Source: Mesorhizobium sp. 113-3-3 (GTDB lineage Bacteria > Pseudomonadota > Alphaproteobacteria > Rhizobiales > Rhizobiaceae). Taken from it: a stretch of DNA of 64,000 nt. Below are positions 36,140-45,047 of the stretch, piece by piece. The DNA is taken from contig NZ_AP023243.1 in the NCBI RefSeq assembly GCF_016756495.1, positions 6,390,501 to 6,454,500 on the forward strand, read 5' to 3'. Made by a program: the position numbers and the translations under genes. Under the pieces are notes generated by a model. That model was not told the origin of the DNA, did no database searches, and was given only the letters and a program-made list of their open reading frames with translations. Positions within the stretch are counted from its first letter, which is position 1. Every line of letters begins with the position of its first letter.

Positions 36140-36487
36140 TCGTCGCCTCCGTGCGGGTTGTGTTCCCGCCATCGAAGGGCAAAGCGCACAGCGATGCAGC
36201 CTGTGGACGTTTACAGCTATCCTCGCGGAAGGATCCGGATCTCGCCTGACCGGAGGCAGCCAGCCTGGCAACCGCATGGATCGTCCGAACGCGAGCTTTG
36301 CTTGGCATTTTCCAGATGGAAGGTCCCCTTGCCCTTTGAGACCTGCTTTCCAAGGCGTATTCGCGAGTTTTATCCATGCCTTTATGGTCTTGGGAGCGTG
36401 GCGGGCAGGCTACACAGTGGGTGGCGGAGAGGTCGGGAATCAGTTGGAATGGAGGAATTCGTCTCGCCAAAGAGGGGATCCTTTGCA

Positions 36488-36800
36488 ATGCACTGCCTGC
36501 CCGACACTCCCGCTTCAACGTTACGCGCCACATACCGCCGAGTAACAGCCGGACCGGCGACGCCGGCTGTGCTGGTTGTTGGCCTGATCAGCGGCGGCAC
36601 GGTGAATCTGAGCCACGTCGCCAGCCATTTCCACGGACCGGCGAGCGTAGCCTCCAACGATCGCCGGCGGCGACGCTTCTTCCAGTTTACCAGTTCGACG
36701 AGGACTGGCTGGCGTGTACGCTGGTGGCGCGGCTCAACCTACGCCCGCCCTTGCGGCTGTGCCTTGACTGCACCAATTGGAAGCAAGGACATAAGGTTCG
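36488..36800 (+). pseudogene. IS4-like transposase N-terminal remnant
   Basis: One frame reads VGLISGGTVNLSHVASHFHG and RRRRRFFQF; a shifted frame continues YQFDEDWLACTLVARLNLRP and LRLCLDCTNWKQG. Together they resemble the N-terminal part of IS4-type transposases (RFFQF, then DRTNWK-x-G), with Arg changed to Cys and a frameshift. The catalytic C-terminal part is missing. It ends about 20 bp before the carbonic anhydrase gene. Confidence 0.65.
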
Positions 36801-36819
36801 CATCAAGGAGCGAGGCAAT

Positions 36820-37572
36820 ATGCATCGTCGTAACCTGATTAGAGCATTCATCGCGCTGGGCGTGTGCCCGATCTGCGCCCAGACCGCGCGTGCGGCCAGC
36901 GCCCATTGGGGATATGGCGGCTCGGTCGGGCCGGAGCATTGGGCCGATCTGGACACGAGAAATTTCGCCTGTTCGGCGGGCAGGCAGCAGTCACCCATCG
37001 ACATCGCCGGCACGGTAAAGGCGGATATACCGCGCATCGACATCAGTTGGCTCAAGGGCGGCGGCAGGATGGTGAACAACGGCCACACCATTCAAATCAA
37101 CATGCCGGAAGGCAGCACCTTGACCCGCGGGGATCGCGTCTACCAACTGGCACAGTTGCATTTCCACGCGCCGAGCGAGCATCACGTGGCGGGCATGAGC
37201 TTCCCGATGGAAGCGCATTTTGTCCATAAAGACACAAAGAGCGATACTCTGGGTGTGCTGAGCGCCCTTCTTATGCCTGGCGCGACAAATAACAGCTTTG
37301 CCGGTCTCGCCAAGGTCTTTCCGGCCCGGCCCGGCGAGGAGATGGCAGTTGACGAGTTCGATCCCAACGGGCTTTTGCCGGCCTCGCTCGGCTATTGGAC
37401 CTATGAGGGATCATTAACGACTCCGCCCTGCACCGAAAACGTGGAGTGGATGGTTGCAATGGAACCGGTCGAGGTCGACACCGCAGACATCAAGCGGTTT
37501 ACGACGCTTTACGCATCTAACGCGCGGTCGATCCGTCCCTCCAATCGGCGCTTCATCCTAGGCCTCAGCTAA
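36820..37572 (+). CDS. periplasmic alpha-carbonic anhydrase
   Basis: This 250-aa enzyme interconverts CO2 and bicarbonate. A signal peptide starts MHRRNLIRAFIALGVCPICA and could use Sec or Tat (twin Arg at 3-4). The zinc ligands are in LAQLHFHAPSEHH and MEAHFVHKD. The family signature SPIDI, the GYWTYEGSLTTPPCTENVEW region and NARSIRPSNRR are present. The start ATG at 36820 has AAGGAG upstream; longer upstream frames come from the IS4-like relic. Similar enzymes are common in rhizobial islands, perhaps for nodule pH or CO2 handling. Confidence 0.93.
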   Translation: MHRRNLIRAFIALGVCPICAQTARAASAHWGYGGSVGPEHWADLDTRNFACSAGRQQSPIDIAGTVKADIPRIDISWLKGGGRMVNNGHTIQINMPEGSTLTRGDRVYQLAQLHFHAPSEHHVAGMSFPMEAHFVHKDTKSDTLGVLSALLMPGATNNSFAGLAKVFPARPGEEMAVDEFDPNGLLPASLGYWTYEGSLTTPPCTENVEWMVAMEPVEVDTADIKRFTTLYASNARSIRPSNRRFILGLS

Positions 37573-37667
37573 GGTCATCGCGCGCGTCAAGCAAAACCGC
37601 GGTAACAATCGGGGGGTTTCGAACAGTACGACGGCACCCTGGTGGCGCTGGCATCGACCATAATGCC

Positions 37668-39166
37668 CTAGTACTACTGTGTCATAAACTTCGTTAACGA
37701 TTGATTGCGAGAATGGCGATTCAAGCTTCAAATGGAGGGAGCGATGAATCTCCGAGACGGAATCGAAACGAGTGAATCGCGTTTTGCGGCCTATGTCGAG
37801 ACGCTCGCCTCGGCATTGGGTCATGCTGACCGGGTGGCGCCGCTGAAGGCCTATTGCACCGGGCTGCTTTTGCCAGGCGAGCGCAAGAGCGTCGAGCCGA
37901 TGGCGGCACGGGTGGAGCCTGGGCGTGTTCAGGCGGCGCACCAGTCTCTGCATCACTTCGTGGCGAAAGCGGACTGGTCGGATGATGCCGTGCTTGGCGT
38001 CGTGCGGGCGCAGGTTCTGCCGGCACTTGAGGGTCAGGGGCCGATCCGCGCCTGGATCGTCGACGACACCGGCTTTCCCAAGAAAGGCAAGCATTCGGTG
38101 GGTGTGGCGCGGCAGTACTGCGGCCAGATCGGCAAGCAGGACAACTGCCAGGTCGCGGTCAGTCTGTCGGTTGCCACCGAACAGGCGAGCCTGCCGGTCG
38201 CCTATCAGCTCTATCTGCCGGAAGGCTGGGCCAACGACCCTGACCGGCGCGCCAAGGCAGGTGTGCCGGAGGATGTCATCTTCCGCACCAAGCCCGAAAT
38301 CGCACTCGCGCAGATCCGGGCGGCGCTGGCGGCCGGCGTCTCGCCGGGCGTGGTGCTGGCCGATGCCGGTTATGGCAACGACAGCTCCTTGCGCACCGGG
38401 CTGACGGAGATGGGCTTGACCTATGTCGTCGGTGTCCAGTCCTCGATCCGTCTGTGGCCGCCGGACACGCAACCGCTGCCGCCCAAGCCATGGAGCGGCC
38501 GCGGCCGCCCACCTTCGCTCGTCCGACGCCAGGCCGACCACGCGCCCGTTTCGGCCAAGGACCTGGCGCAAGCGCTGCCCGAGGGCGCCTGGTGCCGCGT
38601 CACCTGGCGCGAGGGCTCCAAGGCGCCGCTCGCCTCGCGCTTTGCCGCCGTCCGCGTCCGCCCAGCCCATCGCGACTACTGGCGCTCCGCGCCACGAGCT
38701 GAGGAATGGTTCCTGATCGAGTGGCCGCAGGGCGAGGTCGAGCCGACCAAGTATTGGCTCTCGACCTTGCCGGAAGATACCGAACTCGCCGGCCTCGTCG
38801 ACCAGGCCAAGCTGAGATGGCGGATCGAACGGGATTATCAGGAACTCAAGCAGGAGATCGGCCTTGGCCATTATGAGGGCCGAGGTTGGCGCGGCTTCCA
38901 TCACCACGCCACGCTCGCGATCGCCGCTTACGGATTCCTAGTCTCCGAACGGAGTCTGATTCCCCCCTCAGCCCCACGCTCAGCGCCGCTCCTCAAGGCA
39001 CCTGCGCTACCCGAAGATTATCGACCCCGCGGCGCCGCCGCTCCGTCCCGAACGCCACGTCAGCAATTCAATCGCCACCGTCAGGGTTAGACTCGCCCAC
39101 GCCTTGGCGCGGCGTCTGCCACGATGTCCATGCTGCCAACATAGTTTTATGACACAGTAGTACTAG
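37668..39166 (+). mobile_element. IS701-family insertion sequence with CTAG target duplication
   Basis: Perfect 17-bp terminal inverted repeats (TACTACTGTGTCATAAA) bound a 1491-bp element at 37672-39162. CTAG flanks both ends at 37668 and 39163. A 4-bp YTAR-type target duplication is usual for this family. The right CTAG is also the tip of the neighbouring IS630-family element, so IS701 inserted into that tip. Confidence 0.88.
37744..39090 (+). CDS. IS701-family transposase
   Basis: This 448-aa DDE transposase has IRAWIVDDTGFPKKGKHSVG (first Asp), GVVLADAGYGNDSSLR (second Asp) and LRWRIERDYQELKQEIGLGH (Glu). It fills the IS701-family element. I chose ATG at 37744, which has GGAGG upstream. 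A long antisense frame (37558-38907) is a shadow. Confidence 0.93.
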   Translation: MNLRDGIETSESRFAAYVETLASALGHADRVAPLKAYCTGLLLPGERKSVEPMAARVEPGRVQAAHQSLHHFVAKADWSDDAVLGVVRAQVLPALEGQGPIRAWIVDDTGFPKKGKHSVGVARQYCGQIGKQDNCQVAVSLSVATEQASLPVAYQLYLPEGWANDPDRRAKAGVPEDVIFRTKPEIALAQIRAALAAGVSPGVVLADAGYGNDSSLRTGLTEMGLTYVVGVQSSIRLWPPDTQPLPPKPWSGRGRPPSLVRRQADHAPVSAKDLAQALPEGAWCRVTWREGSKAPLASRFAAVRVRPAHRDYWRSAPRAEEWFLIEWPQGEVEPTKYWLSTLPEDTELAGLVDQAKLRWRIERDYQELKQEIGLGHYEGRGWRGFHHHATLAIAAYGFLVSERSLIPPSAPRSAPLLKAPALPEDYRPRGAAAPSRTPRQQFNRHRQG

Positions 39167-40189
39167 AGCGGGATGAATTTGGATTGAATCGAAGGGGATT
39201 CCCAAGGGTCTGCAAATCAGATTCAAGATGCTGGCTGGGAGAAGGAGGCCGGCATGGATGGGCAAGCCATATTCAAACGATCTTCGGGACCGGGTTGTCG
39301 CTTCGGTTGAGCAGGAGGGGCTTTCGCGCCGGCAAGCAGCGGCGCGTTATGATGTCGGCATCAGCTCGGTAATCAGATGGGTGGGGCGCTTTCGAGAAAC
39401 AGGCAGCGTCAGCCCCGGCCAGATCGGTGGACACAAGCCCAAGAAGATCCGCGGCGCCCACCGCGACTGGTTGGTTGAGCGCTGCCGCAATGAGGCCTTC
39501 ACCTTGCGTGGGCTGGTCGCGGAACTGGCCGAACGCGGCCTGAAGGTGGACTATCGCTCGGTCTGGGCCTTCGTTCGCGAGGAGAAGCTTAGTTATAAAA
39601 AAAGACGCTGGTCGCGGCCGAACAGAGGCGTCCCGACATCGCGCGCCGGCGTCAGCAATGGTTGAAGTATCGCGCAGCGATCGATCCTTCACGCTTGGTG
39701 TTCATCGGCGCCGTTGCGCGGCTGGGCGCCGGTCGGGGAGCGGCTCTATGCCGAGGTCCCGCACGGCCACTGGCAGACCATGACTCCTGGCGGCACTGCG
39801 CCATGATCGCCTGGACGCGCCATGGCTGATCGACGGACCGATCAACGGCGAGCGGTTCCGGCTCTATGTCGAGCAGGTTCTGGTTCCGACCCTTAAACCC
39901 GGTGACATCGTGATCATGGACAATCTCGGCTCGCACAAGGGCAAGGCAATGCGCCGCGCCATTCGCGGCGTCGGTGCCAGACTCCTGCTCCTGCCGAAAT
40001 ATTCGCCCGATCTGAACCCGATCGAGCAAGCTTTGCCAAGCTCAAGCACTGGCTCAGAAAGGCGGCGCGCCGAACCGTCGATACTGTCTGCAGCGCGATC
40101 GGCGAAATCCTCGATGGCCTCACCGCAACCGAATGCAACAACTACTTCGAAAACGCCGGATTTGTTCAACCTAAAATCATCCCGCTCTA
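39164..40189 (+). mobile_element. decayed IS630-family element
   Basis: Inverted ends CTAGAGCGGGATGA match at both sides: left from 39163 and right to 40190. TA dinucleotides form the target duplication typical of this family. The transposase inside is broken. The IS701-family copy sits directly at its left tip. Confidence 0.8.
39261..40185 (+). pseudogene. IS630-family transposase, frameshifted
   Basis: The N-terminal HTH half is open (YSNDLRDRVVASVEQEGLSR, then YDVGISSVIRWVGRFRETG) up to 39665. After VFIG the usual first catalytic DETW segment is deleted. The rest is spread over frames: GWAPVGERLYAEVPHGHW, then, after a frameshift, VIMDNLGSHKGKAMRRAI and LLLPKYSPDLNPIEQ. A missing base follows EQA. 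It cannot make an active enzyme. Confidence 0.85.
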
Positions 40190-40214
40190 GGGTTCACAAC
40201 AGCATGACCGGATC

Positions 40215-40345
40215 ATGGGGAACTTGTGGGCCGCTTGCTTGCGGAGAACTGGGTGGCGTCACCGACACCCGTACGCTCCGGCCTGGATCTGCTTGATCAG
40301 GGATTGATAAATCCGACGCGTCGCTCCCGTGCTGCGAGAACCCTC
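40215..40345 (-). pseudogene. remnant of a GntR/MocR-type regulator N terminus
   Basis: On the minus strand the sequence reads TGATRRIYQSLIKQIQAGAY, the typical start of GntR/MocR-type regulators (RRIYQ-x-L...I-x-x-G-x-Y), then loses the frame. It lies divergent to the B3/B4 gene and next to the IS630-family right end. MocR regulators commonly sit in this divergent position. The call is based on a short match. Confidence 0.4.
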
Positions 40346-40352
40346 CTCATAC

Positions 40353-40396
40353 TGGACCAATTAAAATCTCCAAAAGTGGCAGTTTAGTTTGGACCA
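40353..40396. promoter_or_regulatory. direct repeats TGGACCA, possible MocR operator
   Basis: TGGACCA occurs at 40353-40359 and 40390-40396, flanking an AT-rich AAAATCTCCAAAAG stretch. Direct repeats of this kind are typical of MocR-regulated promoters. The regulator gene itself appears to be lost. Confidence 0.35.
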
Positions 40397-40490
40397 GTGA
40401 ACTGCAATATTGGCTTGCAGTCAGGGAAGCGATCGTGACTGGTCGCGCCGGTCATGGATTGCTTGCGCTCGAACTGATGGAGTTGCCTGG

Positions 40491-41180
40491 ATGTTTGAGG
40501 GTCCCATCATCGACGCTCGAATTAAGAGTATTGCATCGGGATTTAGAGCCGTGAGCGTCTACGTCGATGCCACTTCAGCTGAAGAAGGACGTTTCGATCC
40601 CCGATTGCTTGGTGAAGCCTGCGATTGCGCGTTGGCGGATGGCCCGGCTTGGGCAGAAGCTCATCTGGCGAGTTGGTCCGACGCCTACGCCGTCTTTGGC
40701 GCGAAGCCTAACCGTACGCCGTGCTCAGCCCAGGCCCTCAGAAAGCGGGTTCTGAAAGACGGCACTCTTTCGACGATCAACCCGATCGTCGATCTCTACA
40801 ACGCCATCAGCCTGAAATACGCAGTCCCGGTGGGTGGAGAGAATTTTGACGCCTATGTCGGAAGACCCCACCTGACGATCGCTGACGGGAGTGAGACGTT
40901 CGACACCATGGTGAATGGAGAGGCGGTCAACGATCCTCCCTTGCCCGGTGAGGTCATCTGGCGCGACGACATTGGCGTCACCTGCCGACGCTGGAACTGG
41001 CGACAGGGCACTCGAACCCGCCTGAAGACCCTAACAGGCCGGATGTGGTTCGTACTGGAGGCGTTGGAGACCATGCCGGACGATGCATTGGCAGAGGCGA
41101 CGGATGCCATGGTCGGAGGGCTGAATGCCTTGATGCCTGGCTGCAAAATCGCGAGCCAAGAAATTGCCATCGCCGGATGA
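40491..41180 (+). CDS. B3/B4 tRNA-binding domain protein
   Basis: This 229-aa protein matches the stand-alone B3/B4 domain of phenylalanyl-tRNA synthetase beta: NRTPCSAQALRKRVLKDG, NPIVDLYNAISLKYAVPVGG and PGEVIWRDDIGVTCRRWNWR. Such proteins may act in editing of mischarged tRNA or an unrelated amino-acid function; this is not established. The ATG at 40491 has GGAG upstream. It is followed by a LysE exporter and a dapA-like gene on the same strand, suggesting an amino-acid-related operon. Confidence 0.88.
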   Translation: MFEGPIIDARIKSIASGFRAVSVYVDATSAEEGRFDPRLLGEACDCALADGPAWAEAHLASWSDAYAVFGAKPNRTPCSAQALRKRVLKDGTLSTINPIVDLYNAISLKYAVPVGGENFDAYVGRPHLTIADGSETFDTMVNGEAVNDPPLPGEVIWRDDIGVTCRRWNWRQGTRTRLKTLTGRMWFVLEALETMPDDALAEATDAMVGGLNALMPGCKIASQEIAIAG

Positions 41181-41264
41181 GGTTTCCGGTCGAGCGAGTG
41201 GATCCATGGCCGCCCGGGGCATCCGGCGCGATCGATCCGATCGAGATTATCAAGGGCTGAGAGA

Positions 41265-41903
41265 ATGAATGTCGATCTCCATCAGTTGCTCATCGTCTTT
41301 GCTGCATATGTCATTGCCGCGGGGAGCCCCGGCCCGAGCAACATGCGCATTATGGGGGTTGCGATGGCGCGCGGCAGAGGTGCTGCGCTCATGCTCGCCT
41401 CCGGCGTCGTCAGCGGCTCGATCTTTTGGGGTTTTATGGCCTCCACCGGCATCTCCGCCCTGTTGGCCAGGTACGCCCAGGCACTGCTCGTTCTGCAGGT
41501 TTTCGGGGGGCTTTACCTGCTATTCCTCGCCTTCAGGGCGGGACGGTCGGCGCTTACGTCGAACGAGAAGCTGGCGGTGCGCGCATCGACCGACCAAGTC
41601 GCTCTTTCGCGGGGTGAGCTCTATAGGAAGGGCCTCTTGATGCATTTGGCGAACCCAAAATCCGTGCTGGCATGGATCGCGCTCGTCACGCTGGGGATCG
41701 GTCCGAATTCATCGTGGCAAAGCATCGCAGCGATATTGGGTGGCTGCGCCATCCTAAGTGTCACGATATTCTGCGGCTACGCCATTGTCTTCTCCACACC
41801 GCCTATGGTGGCTCTATATCGCCGCTGCCGCCGCTGGATCGAAAGTCTGTTGGCGATGTTCTTCGCGTTCGCCGGGCTGCGTATGCTGCTTTCCCGTATG
41901 TAG
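41265..41903 (+). CDS. LysE/RhtB family amino-acid exporter
   Basis: This 212-aa inner-membrane protein has about six helices and the family pattern PGPSNMRIMGVAMARGRGAA near the N terminus. LLMHLANPKSVLAWIALVTL follows in the middle. It would export an amino acid or derivative. It lies 84 bp after the B3/B4 gene and 15 bp before the dapA-like gene, consistent with one transcript. Confidence 0.92.
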   Translation: MNVDLHQLLIVFAAYVIAAGSPGPSNMRIMGVAMARGRGAALMLASGVVSGSIFWGFMASTGISALLARYAQALLVLQVFGGLYLLFLAFRAGRSALTSNEKLAVRASTDQVALSRGELYRKGLLMHLANPKSVLAWIALVTLGIGPNSSWQSIAAILGGCAILSVTIFCGYAIVFSTPPMVALYRRCRRWIESLLAMFFAFAGLRMLLSRM

Positions 41904-41918
41904 TTTCGAAAGGAATGG

Positions 41919-42809
41919 ATGATGACTTTGTTTCGCGGCCTGTCGGCGTTCCCCCTTACGCCAACCGATGCGGAAGGGCATGTCGACACCGAGGGTCTGG
42001 CTCGTTTTCTCGAGCGTATTCAACGCGCCGGAGCGGACTCCATCGGCCTTCTGGGGAGCACGGGCGGTTATGCTTACCTCACCAGGGAAGAACGCAAGCG
42101 TGCCGTTCAGGCTGCCGTGGAATGCATCGGCGGCAAAACGCCTCTTGTCGTGGGTGTGGGTGCATTGCGTACCGATGAAGCTCAGGCTCTGGCGCGCGAT
42201 GCCAAATCCGCTGGAGCTGACGGCCTGCTCCTGGCACCGATGTCCTACGTTCCCCTGAACGAGGACGAAGTCTTCCAGCACTTCGTCGCGGTGGCCGAGG
42301 CGGGGGAATTGCCTTTGTGCATATATAACAATCCAAGCACCACGCGCTTCACATTCAGCGACGCATTGATCGCCCGGCTGTCAGAGGTGTCCAACATCGT
42401 CGCGGTGAAAATGCCTCTGGCGGCGAATGACGATTATGCGGGGGAACTGGCACGTTTGCGGTCGATGACGCCTGACACGTTCACAATCGGATACAGCGGC
42501 GATTGGGGCGCGGCGGATGCCCTGCTTGCCGGATGTGACACCTGGTACAGCGTTGCGGCAGGTCTGCTGCCGGTCCCGGCGCTTGCGCTGACGCGTGCAG
42601 CGCAGTCCGGCGACGCGGTGGAGTCCACTCGGTTGAACCGCGCTTTCGGGCCGCTCTGGACCTTGTTCAAACACTACGGCAGCTTCCGCGTTATGTTCGT
42701 CATCGCCGACTACCTCGGTCTGGCGCACGTCCAGCCACCGCGCCCTATTTTGCCGTTGCCGGAGGACGCCGGAGATGACATTAGGCAGGCATTGGAGAAG
42801 CTCGAATAG
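41919..42809 (+). CDS. DapA-family aldolase (dihydrodipicolinate-synthase-like)
   Basis: This 296-aa TIM-barrel lyase has GLLGSTGGYAYLTREERKRA (the G-x-x-G-E/TG loop region), PLCIYNNPSTTRFTFSD with the Tyr, and NIVAVKMPLA with the Schiff-base Lys. It may use pyruvate with an aldehyde; the natural substrate cannot be told. Linkage to an amino-acid exporter suggests a side pathway rather than core lysine synthesis. AAGGA precedes the ATG. A 215-bp fragment of a close copy lies at 32.2 kb. Confidence 0.9.
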   Translation: MMTLFRGLSAFPLTPTDAEGHVDTEGLARFLERIQRAGADSIGLLGSTGGYAYLTREERKRAVQAAVECIGGKTPLVVGVGALRTDEAQALARDAKSAGADGLLLAPMSYVPLNEDEVFQHFVAVAEAGELPLCIYNNPSTTRFTFSDALIARLSEVSNIVAVKMPLAANDDYAGELARLRSMTPDTFTIGYSGDWGAADALLAGCDTWYSVAAGLLPVPALALTRAAQSGDAVESTRLNRAFGPLWTLFKHYGSFRVMFVIADYLGLAHVQPPRPILPLPEDAGDDIRQALEKLE

Positions 42810-42832
42810 CCGAGCACAGGGCATGCCCAGTG

Positions 42833-42994
42833 CAACTGCGTGCGGGCGAAGATGTCGAGCGGGAACTGCCGGTCCTCTCGACCTTTCTCGGCCACGCCAA
42901 TGTTCGCGACACCTACTGGTATCTATCCGCCGCGCCGGAGCTAATGACCCATGCCGCGCGACTGCTGGATGAGCGGTGGGAGGTTCGCTCATGA
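42833..42994 (+). pseudogene. C-terminal fragment of a tyrosine recombinase (first of a RIT-like module)
   Basis: The last 53 residues of a site-specific recombinase are seen: ELPVLSTFLGHANVRDTYWY, with the catalytic Tyr. All upstream parts are missing. Its TGA overlaps the ATG of the next recombinase, as in trios of recombinase genes (RIT elements). Confidence 0.8.
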
Positions 42995-43711
42995 GTGCCT
43001 CGAACGATCTGGCCGTGCTGATCGAGCGGTGGTTCACCGATCGGCTCATGCGACATCGAGGCGTAAGCTCCAACACCATCGCCTCCTATCGCGACACCTT
43101 CCGGCTCCTGTTTGCATTCGCGCAGACACGCCTTGGCAGGTCTCCGTCGCAGTTGACACTGCGGGATTTGGACGCGCCTTTCATCGGTGCATTCCTGGAG
43201 GACCTTGAGACACTGCGATCCGCCTCAGTGAGGACCCGGAACCTCCGCCTCACGGCCATTCGGTCTTTCTTCAGATATGCGTCGTTCGAGGAGCCGGCCC
43301 ATAGCGCCCAGATTCAACGCGTGCTCGCGATCCCGAGCAAGCGATGCGACAAGCGACAGCTTCAGTTTCTCACCAGGCCCGAGATTGAAGCGATCCTGGC
43401 CTGTCCGGATCGCAGCACATGGCTGGGACGGCGTGATCACACTCTGCTGTTGCTGGCCGCGCAAACGGGGTTGCGGGTCTCGGAGATCATCGATCTCGAC
43501 CGGGACTCGGTGATGCTGGGGCACGGTGCCCACGTGCGATGCGTTGGCAAGGGCCGCAAGGAGCGAAGTACGCCGCTCACCAAGGTTGCACAGCAAGCCC
43601 TTCGGGGCTGGCTCAACGAGCCCAGGAAGCGGGGCGCAACGGCTCTCTTTCCGAACACGCACGGCGGCAAGCTGAGCGCCGACGGCGTGCAGGCGCTGCT
43701 GAACAAATACC
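42991..43711 (+). pseudogene. second tyrosine recombinase of a RIT-like module, C-terminally truncated
   Basis: The ATG at 42991 has GGGAGG upstream and starts MSASNDLAVLIERWFTDRLM. The SAM-like N-terminal domain and the first catalytic Arg (AAQTGLRVSEIIDLDRDSVM) plus a Lys (GKGRKERSTPL) are present. Homology stops after DGVQALLNKY; the H-x-x-R and Tyr boxes are missing. The frame runs on to 43845 through unrelated sequence. Confidence 0.85.
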
Positions 43712-43882
43712 CAAATAGAAGGGCGTCTCAAACCAAAAGGCACGGACATCAAACGCCATCAGAGCCTCGCCGCTACCCCCGTGGCGGAAGGTTGCGTACA
43801 GACTTGCCGCACAGAACCCCAAGGCGAGTGAGCACGCGATGCTAATGGCTATGTTGGGGGACGTCGTTTTTGTAGAAGACAT
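43712..43882 (-). pseudogene. N-terminal fragment of a small membrane protein
   Basis: On the minus strand, MSSTKTTSPNIAISIACSLA starts a protein with a hydrophobic helix (IACSLALGFCAASLYATF) and continues FDVRAFWFETPFYLG. It then runs into the truncated recombinase. I do not recognise the family. The two gene fragments meet head to head near 43711, marking a deletion or recombination junction. Confidence 0.45.
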
Positions 43883-44124
43883 TGTTCCATGGCCGAATTA
43901 GCCGTGCTGATGCTGCGCTTGCTTCAGACACCGAACCGAGGTCGCGATGCCGACGCTCGACAGATCGATGCCGCAGCGGGTGGTGCGATGCTTGCATCGC
44001 GCCACCCGGCAGACGTGGATTTTGAAAGTTTCACTAAGCAGCTACGTCGACGGCCAGGGAATTGGAAACAGCAAGGCCGTGAACGGAATTCGGGAGAGGA
44101 AGCGTTACTGCCATGGCCGAGACC
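43883..44124. other. region without a supported gene
   Basis: Two overlapping plus-strand ORFs (from 43889 and 43947) have unremarkable translations and no clear ribosome-binding site. I see no repeat or RNA gene. Confidence 0.35.
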
Positions 44125-44989
44125 TCAACGGCCGGTGCGATCTCTGCTTCTCCTAGCCTCCATTAGATCCTCTCGGGCGTGATTGTAGGAGTGGCTTGTG
44201 TCCCGGCCGACTTGACCACCCCGCTGCAGCTGTTCGTGGGAGGTTTGCGGGCCAACTGTATCACGGACTGCAGCCCCAATACCTGCTATGTGGGCGTCCA
44301 GATCCGCACTGCGTTCCTCTGCTGCATGCCGCGGAGGAGGCATCTGCGGCAAGATGTCTTGCATGCCGGGAATTGAGTGAGCTTGGCCCTGTTGATTTGG
44401 ATCTAACTGGTGATACATCGCGTACATAGCATTGGATGCTGTCGACCTGACGTGGCCATCCGGATCGGTAGCCAATTCAGCGGCCTGATCAAAAATGCGA
44501 GCTTTATTTTCAGCGTTAAACTTGCTGAAGTTTTGCGCAGCGTAAAGCGCTCCGATAGCTTGCGAAGGTGGATCCATGTTGCCAATGCGATTAACAATAC
44601 TATCTTGTGTCTCTGGCCGAAGGTAATGAGACACATTACTGACTGCTCTGAATTGCTCCAATGCTACTTCATCCGAGGTGTGTCCCAACCCGGCAGTCAA
44701 TTTATCTCCCAGATCGACGGCTGATCGTCCAAGCTGATTGGTCCGCGTTTCAAACTTCGCGAGGTCAGTTTCTGGCTCGGTTCGAGTGCCCCGAACGGCT
44801 ATGCGCTCTCGCCTCCCGAGTTCTTTGAAGGTCCCAAGATTTCGCGCTGTATCGCGCGGGTTTAGCGCTTACCAGCCGTTCTGCAACATCGGTCAATGGT
44901 CCGTATGGAAGGTCACGGAGGGTACTGCGATTCCCCACGTCTTGGGATGAACTTGCAGCTGCGCGTGCCCGTTTGTTATCGCGATCCAT
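44125..44989 (-). pseudogene. VirF/Msi061-like F-box effector of a type IV secretion system, frameshifted
   Basis: The start MDRDNKRARAAASSSQDVGN has GGAGG upstream. It is followed by TLRDLPYGPLTDVAERL, an F-box-like L-P...L...V...L pattern as in VirF. Near 44865 one frameshift breaks the frame; the next frame continues ARNLGTFKELGRRERIAVRG and stays open to 44125. The C terminus is basic (MEARRSRDRTGR), like the R-x-R transport signal of VirB/D4 substrates. In M. loti R7A, Msi061 is a VirF-like effector of such a system; the match here is by pattern only. A vir-box-like site lies upstream. Confidence 0.55.
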
Positions 44990-45047
44990 TGCTCGGCCTC
45001 CAAAGTCGTTAAGTTACCCAATCAGGGTACCACCGACGCTTGACCTG

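Noticed and set aside
37558..38907. 449-codon minus-strand ORF inside the IS701-family element
   Set aside because: It is antisense to a clear transposase with catalytic motifs and has the arginine/proline-rich composition of a shadow frame in GC-rich DNA.
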